Below are positions 27,595-36,110 of a stretch of DNA of 64,000 nucleotides, one piece after another; within the stretch, counting starts at the first letter, position 1; the number at the start of each line of letters is the position of its first letter. Made by a program: the position numbers and the translations under genes. This stretch comes from Cellulophaga tyrosinoxydans. Its GTDB lineage: Bacteria; Bacteroidota; Bacteroidia; Flavobacteriales; Flavobacteriaceae. The notes beneath the pieces were generated by a model. It saw nothing but the letters and a program-made list of their open reading frames with translations, searched no databases and was not told the origin of the DNA. The stretch is taken from contig NZ_FWXO01000006.1 of the NCBI RefSeq assembly GCF_900176415.1, forward strand, positions 1 to 64,000, given 5' to 3'.

Positions 27595-27630
27595 ATAAGG
27601 GTAAAAACATACGACAATTGCCCTATTTTA
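27595..27630 (-). promoter_or_regulatory. Shared 36-nt upstream element, copy 2
   Basis: On the minus strand it starts TAAAATAGGGCAAT and continues TGTCGTATG, a T tract and CTTAT, matching copy 1 at 26054-26089. It lies 35 bases before the proposed start at 27560 and overlaps the stop codon of the upstream membrane-protein gene. Confidence 0.6.
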
Positions 27631-28212
27631 GAGCAATCCTTTTCTTTGAAATAAAAAACGTAAAGCTATGAACGGTAAAATAATAGCAACGGCATTCCAA
27701 TTATTATCAGGTGTAAAAAGATTGGGAAAATTTGGCACTACTAGCAACATCATAAAAGCTCCTAAAATAATGGAAATGTGTAAAATTATACCTCTAGCGC
27801 TAAAAGGATGTATGTTTGCTTGTTCTATTTCGTTTGGGTTGGACTTGTAGAACCATATAATTTCTAGTAAAAACAGTACTAAATTGAAATTAAAAAATAT
27901 ATTCTTGAAAAACAAAATCTCAAAATTTATGGCTACTAATTCGTATTTTTTATAATGTGCAATGAAACCAAAAAACAAAACAATAAAAATGAAATAAATG
28001 CCCATCAGAAAAAATTTAGATGATAAATTAGCTTCAAGATTTTTTCTTTTTTTAAAGTAATGAGTTACGATTGAATACAGCACTTCATTCCACCAAAAAA
28101 GATAAAGAATGTAAAAAATAGTAACTTGATTACTATAGATTGCCAATAATGTAAAGATTAGTATGGCTAACGTATCAAGAGTATTAAAATTTTTTCTACT
28201 AATGTGTTTCAT
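27628..28212 (-). CDS. Polytopic membrane protein, hypothetical
   Basis: A 194-residue membrane protein with about five or six hydrophobic helices and little loop. The start is the ATG at 28212 (MKHISRKNF); the longer frame would need a TTG at 28230. Features include LFWWNEVLYSIVTHYFKKRK after the second helix and NIHPFSARGIILH in a later loop. This resembles DUF6498-type proteins, but that is only a suggestion. It is the first gene of the accessory stretch leading to the CHAT gene. Confidence 0.65.
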   Translation of the reverse strand: MKHISRKNFNTLDTLAILIFTLLAIYSNQVTIFYILYLFWWNEVLYSIVTHYFKKRKNLEANLSSKFFLMGIYFIFIVLFFGFIAHYKKYELVAINFEILFFKNIFFNFNLVLFLLEIIWFYKSNPNEIEQANIHPFSARGIILHISIILGAFMMLLVVPNFPNLFTPDNNWNAVAIILPFIALRFLFQRKGLL

Positions 28213-28460
28213 TTTCAATTTTTGATACAATTCTATTGGATGAATTTATAAAAGAAAATTGTAAGATCGATTACCAAAGTAAAATGAATTGCATTCCTGA
28301 AAAGACCCATTATGTTGATGAAAAAGAACAAAAGTTGGGTAGAACTTCATATGGCTTTTACCTTTATAAAGTTTTAATTTTTAAGGAACACTTTTCTTTA
28401 AAAAAGACACTTTTTGTGTAGATTATTATTTCTCGATTTTTATATAGTTTTTGTAAAACA

Positions 28461-29150
28461 TTATTTAGCTTTGAACAATTCAACCTGAAATTCCTCTTTT
28501 CTCCAATAAACTTTCACCACAATTGATTCAGGACCATTTGTCATAACTTCATACAAATAAGTATCCCCAGGCTTACTAAGTTCTTTTTTAAAAGGGTCGT
28601 TACTTTCTTTAAATATTAGTTTAAATTTACACTCGCCTTTCCATTCTAAATTTAGCAATGAATATGTCCTTCCATTTTTCATACGCTCCAAAAACATATT
28701 GTTAGAAATAGTTACGTATGTTGTATCAGATATAGCGGTATTTGATCGTCCATTCAAATAATAAAAATCACCTGATTTTAGATCCTCACAGGTTAAGTTC
28801 GGTTGTTTAGTCACAATTTTATCTTCTTGCTTTTGTTGATTCGAAAATGCTTCTAAGGCATAATCGCAATTTTTTAGCAATTTAGCCGCAACTTTATTAC
28901 CTAATTCTTCGGTATTTATTTCTCTAAAAGAAGTAACACCGTAATACTCTTTCAGCTCGTCAATGTTTTTAACTAATAGTTCTTCAAAGCATCGTGGCAT
29001 CGCCTCATCGGTAGTCACTTTTTCTTTTTCAAGACATTGGCAAAGTTTTTTTGAGAATTTATCATAAAGGTCTTGCCCGTTTGCGCTAAGCGAAACAAGG
29101 TAAATTATTGTAATTACTAGTAGATTTTTGAAATTGTAGATATTTTTCAT
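28461..29150 (-). CDS. Exported protein of unknown function
   Basis: A 229-residue exported protein. A longer than usual basic N-region precedes the signal peptide hydrophobic core (ending SLSANGQ). The mature part starts DLYDKFSKKLCQCLEKEK; this CxC and two later Cys (PRCFEE, LKNCDY) suggest disulfides. A second, beta-rich half follows (LTCEDLKSGDFYYLNG onward). No family recognised. It is isolated, with spacers of more than 200 bp on both sides in which I see no gene. Confidence 0.6.
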   Translation of the reverse strand: MKNIYNFKNLLVITIIYLVSLSANGQDLYDKFSKKLCQCLEKEKVTTDEAMPRCFEELLVKNIDELKEYYGVTSFREINTEELGNKVAAKLLKNCDYALEAFSNQQKQEDKIVTKQPNLTCEDLKSGDFYYLNGRSNTAISDTTYVTISNNMFLERMKNGRTYSLLNLEWKGECKFKLIFKESNDPFKKELSKPGDTYLYEVMTNGPESIVVKVYWRKEEFQVELFKAK

Positions 29151-29370
29151 TTAATGTATTAAAATAGTTGAGTTTAGTTAAATGTAGGGTGGAATTAAGA
29201 ATATATTTTCATATCCGTCTATGCACAAAGCAAAGTTTATGTTTGGTGATTTCTAATATACTAAATTTAAAACCGTCGCGATATTCCAAATTGATTATCT
29301 TTGAATCTCCGAGAATCAGCATTTTGAAATAGGCTTCCAGAAGCTAATTTTATAGGTTTAGCATAAATTT

Positions 29371-29859
29371 TTATTCCGTAATAATAACACCACCATTAAC
29401 CTCTTTTTCACTTGGTTTCTCAAACCAATTTTCCATAAAATCAAAGTTTTCTTTCGTCACTTCAAATTCATAAGTAGCGCCTTTTTCATTGTTCCTTTTC
29501 ATTACTCTCTTCAATCGTGTTTCTTTTGATATATCTAAAAAATGAATTTTTAGTTCGTAGTCATTTGTCTCAGCAAATTTTCGGAATTTTTCGCGGTGTT
29601 CAAATTTTGACAAACCCAAATCGAGAATAGAATCAGTCTGCGAAGATTCTAATTGTTTAATTAGCTCCATGATTATTTTCTCTGATCTATCAATTCTTTC
29701 TAAAAACCATTCCAATCCGTCATCCGCATTTTTGTCGGGAAGAAATAAGGTCTTATTCCACTTGTCAATTGAAAAAATAATGCCGTTGGTTTTACTTTTC
29801 AATGCTATGGAATACGTTGTTTTACCAGAACCTGTGTTTCCAACTATTAGATGTATCAT
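29371..29859 (-). CDS. P-loop kinase-like ATP-binding protein (AAA_33 type)
   Basis: A 162-residue cytoplasmic P-loop protein. Walker A is GNTGSGKTT at residues 7-15, followed by IFSIDKWN where related small kinases have the substrate-binding Asp. The segment ETRLKRVMKRNNEKG resembles the Arg-rich LID region of zeta-toxin, chloramphenicol or polynucleotide kinase-like proteins. The substrate is unknown. No antitoxin-like gene is adjacent. Isolated in hairpin-containing spacers within the accessory stretch. Confidence 0.75.
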   Translation of the reverse strand: MIHLIVGNTGSGKTTYSIALKSKTNGIIFSIDKWNKTLFLPDKNADDGLEWFLERIDRSEKIIMELIKQLESSQTDSILDLGLSKFEHREKFRKFAETNDYELKIHFLDISKETRLKRVMKRNNEKGATYEFEVTKENFDFMENWFEKPSEKEVNGGVIITE

Positions 29860-30029
29860 AGTGTTTTCTAAAATAAGTTGTACCGTTGGTGTGTATAAAT
29901 AGTAACCTATTTAGGGGTCTAATTTAGCAAATAGAAGCCATGTAGAAAATTATTTCAGTAGTGAGGATTGGGGATTCTTAAATAGACTTTTAGAAGCAAT
30001 TCATTACTTAAGGAACTAGTTCACCTAGT

Positions 30030-30809
30030 TTAATAACCGAATGAACTTTTATCATTCATAAACGGACTTTCAAAAGTTGTCCATTCCGTTGTTTTTAGTG
30101 AATTTCCATCAATATTCATGGGTGTAAATCTTACTTTGTATTTCCCCTTTCTTTTAAATTTAAATGCGCCTGAACACATATCGTGTCCTACATTTAATGT
30201 TCCATTCCATTCTTTTATATAATAGACTGATTTCTTATTTGTTTCTGTTTCTAGAACTTCTGTTTTGTACCATATTTCAGATTCAGCTTTGTTTTTAATT
30301 TTGAAAATTGCACTTGCCTCGGGACCACAACCATAATACACAAAATTCGTTTTTTCAAATTCAATTGTAAGATTGTCATTCAGTTGCTCAATTGATTTTT
30401 TATCTGTGGTTATCCAATATACTTTTTCACTTTCATTCTTTTCTCGGTTATATGTTGTCATTTCGCCAACTTCATTTTCAGTTTGGTCTGCGTATTTTAA
30501 AAAGTATTTGGTATTTGGCTTTAATTCAGATGTTGGACAGAATATAGCTTGGGTTAACAGCATTTGTCCAGTCAATATTTCTTGAAGATCTAGTTTAATT
30601 AATTCTCCGTTTTCACTTTCGAGATATACTGTTCTCTCTTTAAAACTTTTTATTATGTTTTGGCTAAAGGCATAACCTTCAATAATGAACATTGAATTTA
30701 AGCTGATTTCTTTTGTTGAAGGTAAGAATTGCATTCCCATTTCTGCACAATCTGCAAATAGAGGTTTCACACTTAAAGTTAGCACTAAAAGGATAACGAT
30801 TTTTTTCAT
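30030..30809 (-). CDS. Exported protein of unknown function
   Basis: A 259-residue exported protein with a signal peptide (MKKIVILLVLTLSVKPLFA). Mature DCAEMGMQFLPSTKEISLNS is followed by a beta-rich body suggesting two Ig-like domains: the first with FCPTSELKPNTKYFLKY, the second with CGPEASAIFKIKN and MCSGAFKFKRKGKYKVRF. Four Cys could pair. No named family recognised and no operon partner. Confidence 0.6.
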   Translation of the reverse strand: MKKIVILLVLTLSVKPLFADCAEMGMQFLPSTKEISLNSMFIIEGYAFSQNIIKSFKERTVYLESENGELIKLDLQEILTGQMLLTQAIFCPTSELKPNTKYFLKYADQTENEVGEMTTYNREKNESEKVYWITTDKKSIEQLNDNLTIEFEKTNFVYYGCGPEASAIFKIKNKAESEIWYKTEVLETETNKKSVYYIKEWNGTLNVGHDMCSGAFKFKRKGKYKVRFTPMNIDGNSLKTTEWTTFESPFMNDKSSFGY

Positions 30810-30868
30810 GAAGTTAGTTTCTCAAATAACCTCAAATATCGTTCCGTTAATACTTTTCCTAAAACTAG

Positions 30869-30937
30869 AGCTAAGGCAAAAAGCCATAGCTTTTATTTAG
30901 TTATTTTTTTTCTAAAGCTAAATTCATAAGATTTAGC
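30869..30937. repeat. Two hairpins in the spacer upstream of 30809
   Basis: AGCTAAGGC/GCCATAGCT (30869-30891, one mismatch) and GCTAAAT/ATTTAGC (30917-30937, perfect) occur close together. With the CCGC/GCGG arms at 30981-31008 they make this 200-bp spacer unusually rich in fold-back structure. Confidence 0.5.
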
Positions 30938-30997
30938 GACTATATCAATGTACATAGAACTTTGGATTAAACCCTAAACTCCGCATTACTTATAGCT

Positions 30998-31015
30998 ATT
31001 GTTAGCGGTAGTTAT
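30998..31015. repeat. Inverted repeat, left end of cassette-like gene
   Basis: ATTGTTAGCGGTAGTTAT, which includes the stop codon of the 31012-31803 gene. Its inverted partner at 31822-31839 matches at 17 of 18 bases (13 contiguous). Confidence 0.75.
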
Positions 31016-31803
31016 TTAGTTTCTCGATATAGTTCTCCATAATGCCCATTTGTAAAATATTCTTTCCAGTCGTTGCCATCTTTGATATTTTCAAAATGGC
31101 CTTCTAGTGTATGACTAAAAGTCTTTAATGAAATTAAATTTATTTGTCCTTCACATATTATTTCGTCAGTATCTAAATTTATAATTTTTAAATAGTCTGT
31201 TTCCTTTAAAATTTGCAGACCTTCATAACTTCCATGTTCAATAAGTAATGTGTCGGATTTACGCTGAGATTCCGTTGTTCCATCATTCCAATTAACTGTA
31301 ACTCGTGAAAATTCTGCAAGTGGAAGGTGGTAAGGTCTATTGGGTTCGCAGTATGGTGTTCCTCCCATTATTACAACATTCCCATTATTGAGAATTATTT
31401 CTGAATTATTCTTTTTGAATTTCCAATTTCCTATACCATAAGTTTCATCAGCTCTTTCTTTAGTATATTTCATTCGAAAATTATATTTCTTCATCAATCT
31501 TCTGTCGGCATTAAAATCTCCCTTTTCTTCCCCGCAGAATAACGAAGATATTTGATAATCAGGTTCATCAAGAATTGGGTCTCTTGATGGTAACCAAGAA
31601 CCATTTAAAAATGTTTCAGGGTTGAATGTTATTCCTTTTTTATTCTTATGCTTATTGTCCCAAACTTCTTCATTCTCTTGAAAACCGTATTTAGGGTACT
31701 GTAATTTTATATAACTTAAATCAGAAAAAGCCAATTGTCCTCCTTCCATACCTTGTTCGGTATAACAATACAGCTTTCCTTTACATATTAGTTTTTTATC
31801 CAT
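31012..31803 (-). CDS. Orphan protein in an inverted-repeat-bounded unit
   Basis: A 263-residue cytoplasmic protein without signal peptide or membrane helix. It is rich in charged and aromatic residues, with features such as NPETFLNGSWLPSRDPILDE, NADRRLMKKYNFRMKY and VNWNDGTTESQRKSD. I do not recognise a family. The gene alone is framed by 18-nt inverted repeats (30998-31015 and 31822-31839) that touch its stop codon and lie 18 bases before its ATG. This arrangement resembles a single-gene cassette. Confidence 0.6.
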   Translation of the reverse strand: MDKKLICKGKLYCYTEQGMEGGQLAFSDLSYIKLQYPKYGFQENEEVWDNKHKNKKGITFNPETFLNGSWLPSRDPILDEPDYQISSLFCGEEKGDFNADRRLMKKYNFRMKYTKERADETYGIGNWKFKKNNSEIILNNGNVVIMGGTPYCEPNRPYHLPLAEFSRVTVNWNDGTTESQRKSDTLLIEHGSYEGLQILKETDYLKIINLDTDEIICEGQINLISLKTFSHTLEGHFENIKDGNDWKEYFTNGHYGELYRETK

Positions 31804-31821
31804 CAGATTTTCGGGTTCGGC

Positions 31822-31839
31822 ATAATTACCGCTAACAAT
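31822..31839. repeat. Inverted repeat, right end of cassette-like gene
   Basis: On the minus strand ATTGTTAGCGGTAATTAT, matching the left repeat with one difference. Next to it on the outer side is a perfect 7-bp hairpin GGATATA/TATATCC (31841-31863). Confidence 0.75.
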
Positions 31840-31885
31840 TGGATATACGTATTAACTATATCCACACTATGTAATTAGGTTATTA

Positions 31886-34336
31886 TTAATCTACCATAAA
31901 TAAAGCGTTCACAAAAAACAATTTACCATTTTCCCAGAAGCCTCTAAAAAGTGGATTGTCTACCATATAAACCACTTGTCCGTGTCCATAATTTTCAACG
32001 CCAAATACCAATGTTTCTGCAATCTTCTTTTTAGCTTCGCTACCCGCAAAACCTGCCATTGGATTGGTGTTCTTCTCCAAATAAACTGCAGTACCTTCTT
32101 TTAAATATTCATAAGCATCATCTCCTAATTTTAAAGTAAAGTAATGATCGTCATAACCATAAGCTAGTGGATTGGTATGGTCTACTTTTGTTTTAAATAT
32201 TGCTCCTGTAATGTAATTTTTAATGCTTTCTCTCTCTGTATCGTCATAAGTAGTTAAGGCATCTGTAGCAGTAGAATCTTTTTTAATCTCTTTAGATTTT
32301 ATTGCAAATCCGTTTTCACCTTCTAATCCTTTTATTGCGCCACCCATGGCAATTAACTTACCGCCATTTTTAACCCAATCTTTTAACTCAGCTAGTTTTT
32401 CTTTATCTAAAAAACGACCATACCAGCCATCTGGTAAAATTAAAACATCGTACTTTTTAAGGTCGGAGCTGTTAATATACTCAGCTTCTAATACCGCTAC
32501 AGGGTAGTGTAGTTGTTGTTCAAAAAAGTGCCATATTTCGCCAAATTGTAGGGTTCTAGTGGGCGATCCTGTTAATACAGCAATGTTATTATTTTTAATC
32601 ATGTGTACAGAACTCGAACCAAAATCATTGCCACCGTCTACAAACCCAGTGGTAGTTGGCACTAAGGTTTTAGCATATTTAGCGGTAATTGTAGTAAGCT
32701 TTTCAATAAAATTGTTGTTATTTTTATTATCAGACTTAGTAATAATTAAACTGCCTCTATCGTACTTTTTCCCTTCTAGTGTATATGGTTTTTGAGTGAA
32801 TCTAACTTTAATGTTTTCTTTTAGTAATTCTGCTAGAAAACGAGCGTCATTCATACTATTCCAATTAGTAAGGTACGCATACGCATTATTTTGTAAAACG
32901 GAAGTAGCTGGTTTGTTTACCGTAGCTGTTGCATTTATTTTGCTTTCCGAAGCTACAGCATCTAGGCCATAGGCATAAGGTAAAGACCATGCGGTAATAT
33001 CGTACGTTAAAGAATCGGATAAAATGGCATTGGGTTCGAACAATACTTTTACGAGTGTTCCTTTAGTTTGGTCCGTAGAGACTACTAGTGATGCATCTTT
33101 TGTTTTTACACTTTTGGTTTGTCCGTTACTATAGTCAAAGCCTTTAATTGTAGTAGCATTTGTCCAGCCATATTTTATTTCATGTTGGTCTAAGAGTTTT
33201 GTTAAAGCATCTATTTTACCAGCATCACCTTGTAATACATAACTCTTGTATTTAAAATTTCTATTGGTATAGAATTTCTGAAACTCTTCATTTAATTTAA
33301 CCGTGTTTTTAGCTGCTACTTCAACTGTAGACATTCCGGTAGTAAAGTGGTGCGCAATTCTATCTTTTAGCGTGAGGGTATCGCCAATTTTGGTTAGTAT
33401 GCCTAATCCTGCTTCGCCACTTCCGCCTTGTTCGTAGGTCATGCCTATGGCACCATTGTATAATGGATAGGTATCACCATAACTAGGGTAAAATAAATCG
33501 AACACTTCTTTGGTGAAGTAAAACCAGCCATTTTCATCAAAATACTTAGCATGATTTTTTCCAATGGTCACTTGGAAATCTCTTTGAAAATTAGTGATGA
33601 CTTCATGATAAGGTTCTGCGGCAGGCGCAAAATAATACGGACTGTCAACTCCTTGTTCATGAAAATCTACATGAATGTGAGGCAACCATGTATTGTAAAC
33701 TTTTAAACGTTGCTGACTTTCTACTTGTGTTAACCAAGCCCAATCTCTATTCAAATCAAACATATAATGATTTGCTCTTCCGTTAAGCCAACCTTCATTA
33801 TGTTCTTTACTATTAGGGTCTACGTTATTAGGCGAGTTTCTGTTTTCGTTGTACCAATTTACATACCTATCGCGACCATCAGGGTTAATACACGGATCCA
33901 TAATTACCACTGTATTTTCAAGGTAATTCATTTTTTTTGTCAATAACTCGTAAATAGTTTGCATAGACGCTTCGGTACTTACACTTTCATTGCCATGAAC
34001 ATTATAACTTAACCAAACTATGGCTTTGTCAGGCACTGTTTGACTATTTGTACTTTTAAGGTGTTCTGTTCTAATAGTTTCTAGATTGCTAATATTGCTA
34101 GCGGAAGAAACATAAGCTACAAACAAAGGTCTTCTTTCATTTGTTTTTCCGTAGTATTGAAGTTTTATGTTATTAGGCAACTTTTCAGCCAGATATTCGT
34201 AATAATCTACCACTTCATGATGCCTTGAAAATTCGGTACCTAATTCATATCCCAAAAATTCGGAGGGTGATTTAATATCTTGTGAGTGAAGAAAACTGTA
34301 AGAAAGAAGTACTAAAGCGACTAAAATGTTTTTCAT
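31886..34336 (-). CDS. M14 family zinc carboxypeptidase with C-terminal GATase-like domain
   Basis: An 816-residue exported protein: signal peptide (1-18, LHSQ), an M14 peptidase domain (about 30-370) with zinc ligands in NVHGNES (HxxE) and HVDFHEQG, and DPCINPDGRDRYVNWYN between them. After a linker, residues ~560-690 resemble a class I glutamine amidotransferase-like fold (KYDVLILPDGWYGRF, VKNGGKLIAMGG), as in several large Bacteroidota M14 proteins. A periplasmic or secreted peptidase. It stands alone and no regulator is nearby. Confidence 0.9.
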   Translation of the reverse strand: MKNILVALVLLSYSFLHSQDIKSPSEFLGYELGTEFSRHHEVVDYYEYLAEKLPNNIKLQYYGKTNERRPLFVAYVSSASNISNLETIRTEHLKSTNSQTVPDKAIVWLSYNVHGNESVSTEASMQTIYELLTKKMNYLENTVVIMDPCINPDGRDRYVNWYNENRNSPNNVDPNSKEHNEGWLNGRANHYMFDLNRDWAWLTQVESQQRLKVYNTWLPHIHVDFHEQGVDSPYYFAPAAEPYHEVITNFQRDFQVTIGKNHAKYFDENGWFYFTKEVFDLFYPSYGDTYPLYNGAIGMTYEQGGSGEAGLGILTKIGDTLTLKDRIAHHFTTGMSTVEVAAKNTVKLNEEFQKFYTNRNFKYKSYVLQGDAGKIDALTKLLDQHEIKYGWTNATTIKGFDYSNGQTKSVKTKDASLVVSTDQTKGTLVKVLFEPNAILSDSLTYDITAWSLPYAYGLDAVASESKINATATVNKPATSVLQNNAYAYLTNWNSMNDARFLAELLKENIKVRFTQKPYTLEGKKYDRGSLIITKSDNKNNNNFIEKLTTITAKYAKTLVPTTTGFVDGGNDFGSSSVHMIKNNNIAVLTGSPTRTLQFGEIWHFFEQQLHYPVAVLEAEYINSSDLKKYDVLILPDGWYGRFLDKEKLAELKDWVKNGGKLIAMGGAIKGLEGENGFAIKSKEIKKDSTATDALTTYDDTERESIKNYITGAIFKTKVDHTNPLAYGYDDHYFTLKLGDDAYEYLKEGTAVYLEKNTNPMAGFAGSEAKKKIAETLVFGVENYGHGQVVYMVDNPLFRGFWENGKLFFVNALFMVD

Positions 34337-34470
34337 GAAGTAAAATTTTGAATAGACTCAAATCTAACAATAAATTAGGAATGCTCGTATAGCCTTTATA
34401 AATTTATTTATTAGTGCTATAGATACAACTACTTAACGTATTTTTAGGTTTTAATAAAGGTCAAGAGTTT

Positions 34471-34478
34471 TATCTTTA
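34471..34478 (+). promoter_or_regulatory. Possible -7 element of bshC
   Basis: TATCTTTA, one base off TAnnTTTG, lies 21 bases before the bshC ATG. No clear -33 partner. Confidence 0.4.
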
Positions 34479-34499
34479 CAACCATTTTTAAATGTTATT

Positions 34500-36107
34500 A
34501 TGAAGATTGATGGTATTCCCTTCAAGCAAACAGGTTATTTTTCGAAATTAATTGTAGATTATCTAGAAGAAAAAGAAGGACTAAAGTCCTTTTATAATCG
34601 TTTTCCAACTTTTGAAAATTTTAAAGATCAGATTAAGGAGAAAAAAGATAATTTTCCTAAATCTCACAGGAACGTATTGGTTGCAGCACTAAAACACCAA
34701 TACAAAAACACTACTGCCAGTGAGCTAACCAAAAGCAATATTGATTCTTTATTAGATGAAAATGCTTTTACTATTGTTACGGGGCACCAACTTAACTTAT
34801 TTACTGGACCATTATATTTTTTACATAAAATTATTGCTACAATAAATTTAGCTAAGAAATTAAAAGAGAAATACCCTGAAAATACTTTTGTGCCAGTATA
34901 TTGGATGGCTACAGAAGATCATGATTTTGAGGAAATAAATTATTTTAACCTTAACGGTAAAAAATTACAGTGGAATAAAAAAGTATCTGGTGCTGTTGGT
35001 AAGCTAGATACCAATGGTCTTGAGGCAGTATGCGATACATTATCATCGGAATTAGGGAGTTCTACCAACGCCAAATATTTAGTAGAATTATTTGCCGAGG
35101 CGTATTTAAAGCATAATAATTTAACCGAAGCTACAAGGTATTTGGCTAATGAATTGTTTAAAGATTACGGACTAGTAATTGTAGATGGTGACGATGCAGA
35201 TTTAAAACAATTGCTTGTGCCTTATGTCAAGTCCGATCTTTTTGATAATACATCATTTAAAAATGTTTCTGCTAGTCTTGAAAAATTAAACCAATTACCA
35301 GAAAACTATAGTGTTCAGGTAAATCCTCGTGAAATAAATTATTTTTATTTGATTGATGGAATTAGAGAACGCATTATAGAGAAAAAAGGCACATTTTATA
35401 TTAATGATACTGTCTTAAGTTTTACTAAGAGCGAAATACTAACAGAATTGGAAAAGCATCCAGAACGTTTTTCTCCAAATGTAGTGTGTAGGCCTTTGTA
35501 TCAAGAAGTAATTTTGCCTAACCTGTGTTATATTGGTGGCGGCGGAGAAATTGCTTATTGGCTAGAACTTAAAGCCTATTTTAATGCTGTTGAGGTGCCA
35601 TTTCCAATGCTGCTATTGCGTAATTCAGTATTGTTAGTTACTGAGAAGCAAAGAGAAAAAGTAGAAAAATTAGATTTGACCATAGCAGATTTATTTTTGA
35701 AACAAAACACGTTTATCAATAAAAAAATTAGAGCTATCTCTAATATTGATATAGATTTTTCACCACAGAAAAAGCAACTAGAAGAACAGTTTCAGTATTT
35801 ATATTCCATAGCAGAACAAACAGATAAATCTTTTTTAGGAGCGGTAAAAGCGCAAGAAGTAAAACAATTAAAGGGATTAGATGCTTTAGAAAAAAGACTT
35901 TTAAAAGCCCAAAAGCGAAAATTAAAAGATCATGTGATTCGTATTACTGAAATTCAAAATGAGCTCTTCCCAAATAAATCGTTACAAGAAAGGCAACAAA
36001 ATTTTTCTCAATTTTATTTGGAATATGGTCAAAATTTAATTCCTACGTTAGTAGCAAACTTAGAGCCTTTGACTAAAAATTTCGAAGTTTTAGTTTTGAA
36101 AAATTAG
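34500..36107 (+). CDS. bshC: Bacillithiol biosynthesis cysteine-adding enzyme BshC
   Basis: A 535-residue enzyme thought to add cysteine to glucosaminyl-malate, the last step of bacillithiol synthesis. Characteristic segments are IVTGHQLNLFTGPLYFLHK and FVPVYWMATEDHDFEEINYF in the Rossmann core, LCYIGGGGEIAYWLELK, and a C-terminal Lys/Gln-rich coiled coil (about 405-500). The length is normal. bshA and bshB are not in this window. A GT39 gene follows after 3 bp and is probably co-transcribed. Confidence 0.93.
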   Translation: MKIDGIPFKQTGYFSKLIVDYLEEKEGLKSFYNRFPTFENFKDQIKEKKDNFPKSHRNVLVAALKHQYKNTTASELTKSNIDSLLDENAFTIVTGHQLNLFTGPLYFLHKIIATINLAKKLKEKYPENTFVPVYWMATEDHDFEEINYFNLNGKKLQWNKKVSGAVGKLDTNGLEAVCDTLSSELGSSTNAKYLVELFAEAYLKHNNLTEATRYLANELFKDYGLVIVDGDDADLKQLLVPYVKSDLFDNTSFKNVSASLEKLNQLPENYSVQVNPREINYFYLIDGIRERIIEKKGTFYINDTVLSFTKSEILTELEKHPERFSPNVVCRPLYQEVILPNLCYIGGGGEIAYWLELKAYFNAVEVPFPMLLLRNSVLLVTEKQREKVEKLDLTIADLFLKQNTFINKKIRAISNIDIDFSPQKKQLEEQFQYLYSIAEQTDKSFLGAVKAQEVKQLKGLDALEKRLLKAQKRKLKDHVIRITEIQNELFPNKSLQERQQNFSQFYLEYGQNLIPTLVANLEPLTKNFEVLVLKN

Positions 36108-36110
36108 TTT

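Noticed and set aside
28236-28421. A 61-codon plus-strand frame in the spacer between two minus-strand genes
   Set aside because: It needs a TTG start, has no promoter or recognisable domain, and its composition is not clearly coding. It might be a remnant, but nothing supports a real gene.
29297-29304. Plus-strand TATCTTTG in the spacer at 29.3 kb
   Set aside because: No plus-strand gene follows it, so it is probably a chance match in AT-rich DNA.
29371-29859. Zeta-type toxin of a toxin-antitoxin pair
   Set aside because: The P-loop and Arg-rich segment fit a small kinase, but no small antitoxin-like gene is adjacent and the zeta-specific motifs could not be confirmed.
30998-31839. Interpretation as a classical integron cassette
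   Set aside because: GTTAGCG does not fit the attC core GTTRRRY, and there is no intI or attI in the window. Only the cassette-like organisation is retained as a finding.
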